Source: DATCSE01 sp036568605 (GTDB taxonomy: Bacteria > Pseudomonadota > Gammaproteobacteria > Burkholderiales > Burkholderiaceae_C). Taken from it: a stretch of 9,924 nucleotides of DNA. The stretch covers positions 1 through 9,924 of the forward strand of contig DATCSE010000307.1 of assembly GCA_036568605.1 (NCBI GenBank), in the 5' to 3' direction. A model generated the notes under the pieces. The model worked only from the letters and a program-made list of their open reading frames with translations, searched no databases and had not been told where the DNA came from. Of the stretch, positions 7,465 to 9,924 are shown one piece after another; the first letter of the stretch is position 1; every line of letters starts with the position of its first letter. Position numbers and translations under genes: made by a program.

Positions 7465-7947
7465 ATGGAGGCTTGGTTCGAATCGTTGCTGGCCGCGCTC
7501 GCGCTGCCGAAGTTCGGTCTCGCGACGGTCGCGGTCGTCGCGTTCATCTCGGGCACGCTGTTGCCGCTAGGCTCCGAGCCGGCGGTGTTCGGCCTGATCA
7601 AGCTGAACCCCGAGCTGTTCTGGCCCGCGGTACTGGTCGCCACGGCGGCGAACACGGTGGCCGGCGCCGTCAATTGGTGGGTGGGCTACGGCGCCGAGCG
7701 GGCCTATGTTCGGGTCCGGCACCACGAGCCGAATCCGCGCGCGCTGCGCTGGCTCGGACGCTTCGGCGCGAAGGCCTGCCTGCTGTCGTGGCTGCCTATC
7801 GTCGGCGATCCGCTGTGCTCGGTCGCCGGTTGGCTCAAGCTGCCGTTCTGGCCTTGCGTGCTGTACATGGCGATCGGCAAGTTCGCGCGCTACGTCACGA
7901 TGACGGTGGCGATGCTGTGGATCTGGCCCGGGCAATTCACGCCTTGA
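7465..7947 (+). CDS. Small DedA/VTT-type membrane protein, YqaA family
   Basis: The 160-residue product resembles the small YqaA branch of the DedA (VTT/SNARE-associated) membrane family. Larger DedA proteins act in flipping undecaprenyl phosphate or phosphatidylethanolamine and in envelope homeostasis; the role of the YqaA branch is not established. Hydrophobic segments lie around residues 15-35, 53-75, 103-122 and 128-155. Family-type blocks are SGTLLPLGSEPAVFG (29-43), ATAANTVAGAVNWWVGYG (59-76), LSWLPIVGDPLC (107-118) and AIGKFARY (136-143). The ATG at 7465 has no Shine-Dalgarno sequence, but a -10-like GATAAT lies just upstream. The gene is divergent from dusB (107-base gap), and the hydrolase gene begins 34 bases after its stop, so the two may share a transcript. 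Confidence 0.88.
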   Translation: MEAWFESLLAALALPKFGLATVAVVAFISGTLLPLGSEPAVFGLIKLNPELFWPAVLVATAANTVAGAVNWWVGYGAERAYVRVRHHEPNPRALRWLGRFGAKACLLSWLPIVGDPLCSVAGWLKLPFWPCVLYMAIGKFARYVTMTVAMLWIWPGQFTP

Positions 7948-7981
7948 CGGTTCGCTGAACTCAAGAAAGAGGAGTCACACG

Positions 7982-8629
7982 ATGTCATCGCCACCGCGCC
8001 GAGCGCTCGTCGTCATCGACGTGCAGAACGAATACGTCACCGGCAACCTGCGGATCGAGTACCCGCCGGTCCAGCAGTCGCTGGCCAACATCGCCCGGGC
8101 GATGGACGCGGCGCATGCGGCCGGTGTGCCCGTCGTCGTCGTGCAGCAGGATGCGCCGCCCGGGTCGCCGCTGTTCGCCAAGGGCTCGCCGGGCTGGCAG
8201 CTGCACGAGGTCGTCGCCGCGCGGCCGCGCGACCACCACGTGCACAAGACCTTGCCCAGCGCGTTTCCGGAAACCGGTCTCGCCGATTGGCTCGCCGGGC
8301 GGCAGATCGACACGCTCGCGATCGTCGGCTACATGACGCACAACTGCGATGCCTCGACGATCAACCACGCGGCGCACCAGGGTCTCGCGGTCGAATTCAT
8401 GGCCGATGCGACAGGCGCGGTGCCGTATGCGAATGCGGCGGGCAGCGTGACGGCCGAGGAGATCCATCGTGTCTACAGCGTCGTGTTCCACACGCGCTTC
8501 GCAGCGGTGACGAGCACCGACGCCTGGATCGCGGCCGTGCAGGCCGGGGAGGCGATCGCGCGCGACAACATCCATGCGTCGAACCAGCGTGCCCGTCAGG
8601 CGCGCGAGGTGTCGCCGCGCCCCGCATAA
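7982..8629 (+). CDS. Isochorismatase-fold cysteine hydrolase
   Basis: The 215-residue protein belongs to the isochorismatase-like cysteine hydrolase family, whose members hydrolyse amide or ether bonds in small metabolites. The catalytic triad is visible: D13 in VVIDVQNEY, K89 in HKTLPSAF, and nucleophile C122 in VGYMTHNCDAST, preceded by the family's non-proline cis-peptide region (GYMT). The metal-binding Asp/His cluster of true nicotinamidases is not apparent, so nicotinamidase activity is not supported and the substrate is unknown. A tail of about 25 residues after the last conserved region is polar and probably disordered. A strong Shine-Dalgarno sequence (AAGAGGAG, 7967-7974) is 7 bases from the ATG. 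It follows the YqaA-like gene by 34 bases and faces the phasin gene across a hairpin terminator. Confidence 0.93.
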   Translation: MSSPPRRALVVIDVQNEYVTGNLRIEYPPVQQSLANIARAMDAAHAAGVPVVVVQQDAPPGSPLFAKGSPGWQLHEVVAARPRDHHVHKTLPSAFPETGLADWLAGRQIDTLAIVGYMTHNCDASTINHAAHQGLAVEFMADATGAVPYANAAGSVTAEEIHRVYSVVFHTRFAAVTSTDAWIAAVQAGEAIARDNIHASNQRARQAREVSPRPA

Positions 8630-8663
8630 CCTGCGAGACGATAAACAGACAGACGAAACGACG

Positions 8664-8683
8664 AGGGGCGCCGCAGCGCCCCT
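8664..8683. terminator. Hairpin between convergent hydrolase and phasin genes
   Basis: A near-perfect inverted repeat (A-GGGGCGC, loop CGCA, GCGCCCC-T, 8 base pairs) lies in the 78-base gap between two convergent stops at 8629 and 8708. It is placed to end both transcripts. Flanking T-tracts are short (CGTCGTTTCG on the minus strand, TTC on the plus strand), so it looks better as a terminator for the minus-strand phasin, or relies on stem strength. Confidence 0.65.
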
Positions 8684-8707
8684 TCAGCATGGGCCGGCGT
8701 GCCGACC

Positions 8708-9244
8708 TTACGCGGTCTTGCGCGCGGCGGCGCGCTTCGCAGCGGGCTTCGTCGTGCCGTTGCTGCCGGCGCTCTTCGCGCCGGCCGTCTTCGCGGTCGC
8801 GGCCTTCGCGGCCGGTGCCTTCGAAAGCTTCGCGACCTTCGCGCTGAGTTCGTCGAGGCGCGCGCTCAGCGCGGCCACGTCCTTGGCCGACGGCACGCCG
8901 AGGCGGCCGAGCGCCTTCGCGGTGCGCTCTTCGAAGATGCTTTCGAGCTTGTCCCAGTGCTGGCCGGCCTTGGCCTGCACGTCGTTGGCCATGCTGCTCA
9001 TCTTGCCGGTGACCGCGCCGAGCTTCTCTTCGACGTCGGACTGGGTCTTCTTCTGCAGCGAGGCGCCTTCCTTCACGAGGGTCTCGAACACTTTGGTGCC
9101 CTCGGCCTGCGCGCGCGAGAACGCGCCCATGCCGGCGAGCCAGATCTGCTGGGCCGAGTCCTTGACCTGCGCGGCCAGCGCGCTGTCGAACAGGCCGGAG
9201 GTGGCGGCCTTCTTCTCGGCCATCTGCTTCAGTTTCTTGACCAT
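8708..9244 (-). CDS. Polyhydroxyalkanoate granule-associated phasin (PhaF/PhaI type)
   Basis: Phasins coat intracellular polyhydroxyalkanoate granules and control their number and size. The 178-residue protein has the PhaF/PhaI-type amphipathic segment VKDSAQQIWLAGMGAFSRA (27-45) followed by GTKVFETLVKEG (49-60). Further helical heptad-like sequence runs to LGVPSAKDVAALSARLDELS (115-134), a probable coiled coil for oligomerisation. Residues 141-178 are a basic tail of Ala and Lys with some Pro, Thr and Arg, like the histone-H1-like tail by which PhaF binds DNA. The ATG at 9244 has AAGGA 9 bases upstream; a start at 9304 would add 20 arginine-rich residues without a good ribosome site and would read through the likely promoter. 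The gene is transcribed away from the SDR gene. No PHA synthase is in view. Confidence 0.92.
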   Translation of the reverse strand: MVKKLKQMAEKKAATSGLFDSALAAQVKDSAQQIWLAGMGAFSRAQAEGTKVFETLVKEGASLQKKTQSDVEEKLGAVTGKMSSMANDVQAKAGQHWDKLESIFEERTAKALGRLGVPSAKDVAALSARLDELSAKVAKLSKAPAAKAATAKTAGAKSAGSNGTTKPAAKRAAARKTA

Positions 9245-9277
9245 GGGATGCGTCCTTTCGTTGCGGGTCCGCCGGCG

Positions 9278-9283
9278 ACTATA
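9278..9283 (-). promoter_or_regulatory. Candidate -10 element for the phasin gene
   Basis: TATAGT on the minus strand matches four to five positions of the -10 consensus and lies 33 bases before the phasin ATG, a suitable leader length. The expected -35 position reads CTGTGC or TGTGCT, a poor match. If correct, this rules out the longer phasin start at 9304. Confidence 0.35.
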
Positions 9284-9315
9284 GGAGCGAGCGCTGGAGA
9301 GCACAGCCTAATCCC

Positions 9316-9327
9316 CGGCCGCGGCCG
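9316..9327. promoter_or_regulatory. 12-base palindrome in the divergent phasin/SDR region
   Basis: CGGCCGCGGCCG is a perfect palindrome in the 176-base divergent intergenic region, about 33 bases upstream of the candidate phasin -10. It could be an operator for a dimeric regulator, but in DNA this GC-rich such palindromes arise by chance. I see no clear plus-strand promoter for the SDR gene in the rest of this spacer. Confidence 0.2.
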
Positions 9328-9420
9328 AGGAGTCGCTTGGGGTAAATGGGCAGCGTCGCGCGAAAAGCTTTGGTCAAGAATGCGCGGCACTGCGATTCGA
9401 CCCCGACTGGAGGACAGCCC

Positions 9421-9924
9421 ATGCAGTATTTCGTCACCGGTGCGACCGGCTTCATCGGCAAGCGGCTCGTCAAGACGCTGCTGGCGCGGCGCGGGGCGAC
9501 CGTGTACTTTCTGCTGCGGCCGGAAAGCGCGGGCAAGGTCGAGGCGCTGCGCGAGTACTGGGGCGCGAACGGCGCGAAGGCGATTCCGGTCTACGGCGAC
9601 CTGACCGCGAAGAAGCTCGGTGTCTCGGCCGACGAGATCAAGCAGCTCAAGGGCAAGATCGATCACGCCTACCACCTCGCGGCGATCTACGACCTGTCGG
9701 CCGATGCGCAGGAGCAGACCCAGGTCAACATCGAAGGCACGCGCAACGTCGTCGAGTTCGCGAAGGCGATCGACGCGGGTCACCTGCACCATGTCAGCTC
9801 GATCGCCGCGGCGGGCTTGTACGAGGGCGTGTTCCGCGAGGACATGTTCGACGAGGCCGAGGGCCTGGACCACCCCTACTTCATGACCAAGCACGAGAGC
9901 GAGAAGATCGTGCGCAAGGAAGCC
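9421..9924 (+). CDS. Extended SDR / acyl-CoA-reductase-like NAD(P)-binding protein, N-terminal part
   Basis: The first 168 residues of an extended short-chain dehydrogenase/reductase are present; the gene continues past the right edge. The Rossmann nucleotide-binding loop is FVTGATGFIG (4-13), starting at the third residue. GDLT (59-62) and HLAAIYD (85-91) match the adenine- and nicotinamide-side motifs of extended SDRs. N103-E105-G106 sit in the conserved helix, HHVSSIAA (123-130) carries the active-site serine, and Y153-x3-K157 is the catalytic pair. The style resembles the N-terminal domain of NAD_binding_4/thioester-reductase-like proteins and of long (~650-residue) acyl-CoA reductase-like fusions such as mycobacterial AcrA1, but the C-terminus needed to decide is missing. 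A strong Shine-Dalgarno sequence (GGAGGA, 9409-9414) is 6 bases from the ATG. It is divergent from the phasin gene. Confidence 0.88.
   Translation, partial: MQYFVTGATGFIGKRLVKTLLARRGATVYFLLRPESAGKVEALREYWGANGAKAIPVYGDLTAKKLGVSADEIKQLKGKIDHAYHLAAIYDLSADAQEQTQVNIEGTRNVVEFAKAIDAGHLHHVSSIAAAGLYEGVFREDMFDEAEGLDHPYFMTKHESEKIVRKEA

Noticed and set aside
9245..9304. Phasin start at 9304
   Set aside because: The added 20 residues are arginine/serine-rich, no ribosome site precedes them, and the likely -10 element would fall inside the coding region.
9316..9327. GC palindrome as a firm regulator operator
   Set aside because: A single GC-only palindrome in DNA of this composition is weak evidence; it is kept only as a low-confidence site.

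Overview
The window is high-GC chromosomal DNA with dense, short-spaced housekeeping genes and the order dusB-fis-purH, a layout familiar from Betaproteobacteria. Gene content (a PHA-granule phasin, an RNB exoribonuclease of the Burkholderiales type, and a multi-hairpin intergenic repeat like those seen in Comamonadaceae and Rubrivivax/Leptothrix-like genomes) points to the order Burkholderiales. The genus is not resolved from sequence reading alone.

Layout. From 7357 down to 1, seven genes lie on the minus strand in transcription order: dusB (tRNA dihydrouridine synthase), fis (nucleoid/DNA-binding protein, overlapping dusB by 4 bases), purH (last two steps of IMP synthesis), a plsC-like acyltransferase, a cdsA-like phosphatidate cytidylyltransferase, ruvC (Holliday junction resolvase) and an RNB-family exoribonuclease that runs off the left edge. 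Between purH and plsC is a 141-base gap holding three consecutive hairpins (a probable dispersed repeat) and a 46-codon open frame that fills the gap exactly. On the plus strand from 7465 lie a small DedA/YqaA-type membrane protein and an isochorismatase-fold cysteine hydrolase. A convergent hairpin terminator (about 8664-8683) separates these from a minus-strand phasin with a basic Ala/Lys-rich tail. A 176-base divergent intergenic region leads to a plus-strand extended SDR/acyl-CoA-reductase-like gene cut by the right edge.

How the genes fit together. dusB-fis is a translationally coupled pair, and purH follows on the same strand. The plsC/cdsA pair encodes two consecutive steps of phospholipid synthesis (lysophosphatidate to phosphatidate to CDP-diacylglycerol) and sits directly upstream of ruvC with 10-20 base gaps, so lipid, recombination and RNA-decay genes may share a transcript. 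The phasin and the neighbouring SDR could both relate to acyl/storage-lipid metabolism, but that is inference.

I see no CRISPR array, tRNA, rRNA, insertion sequence, phage or defence system. No gene-free stretch exceeds 300 bases. The window is mostly conserved core genome. The points most worth a second look are the degenerate CdsA signature in the plsC-cdsA pair and the structured purH-plsC junction.
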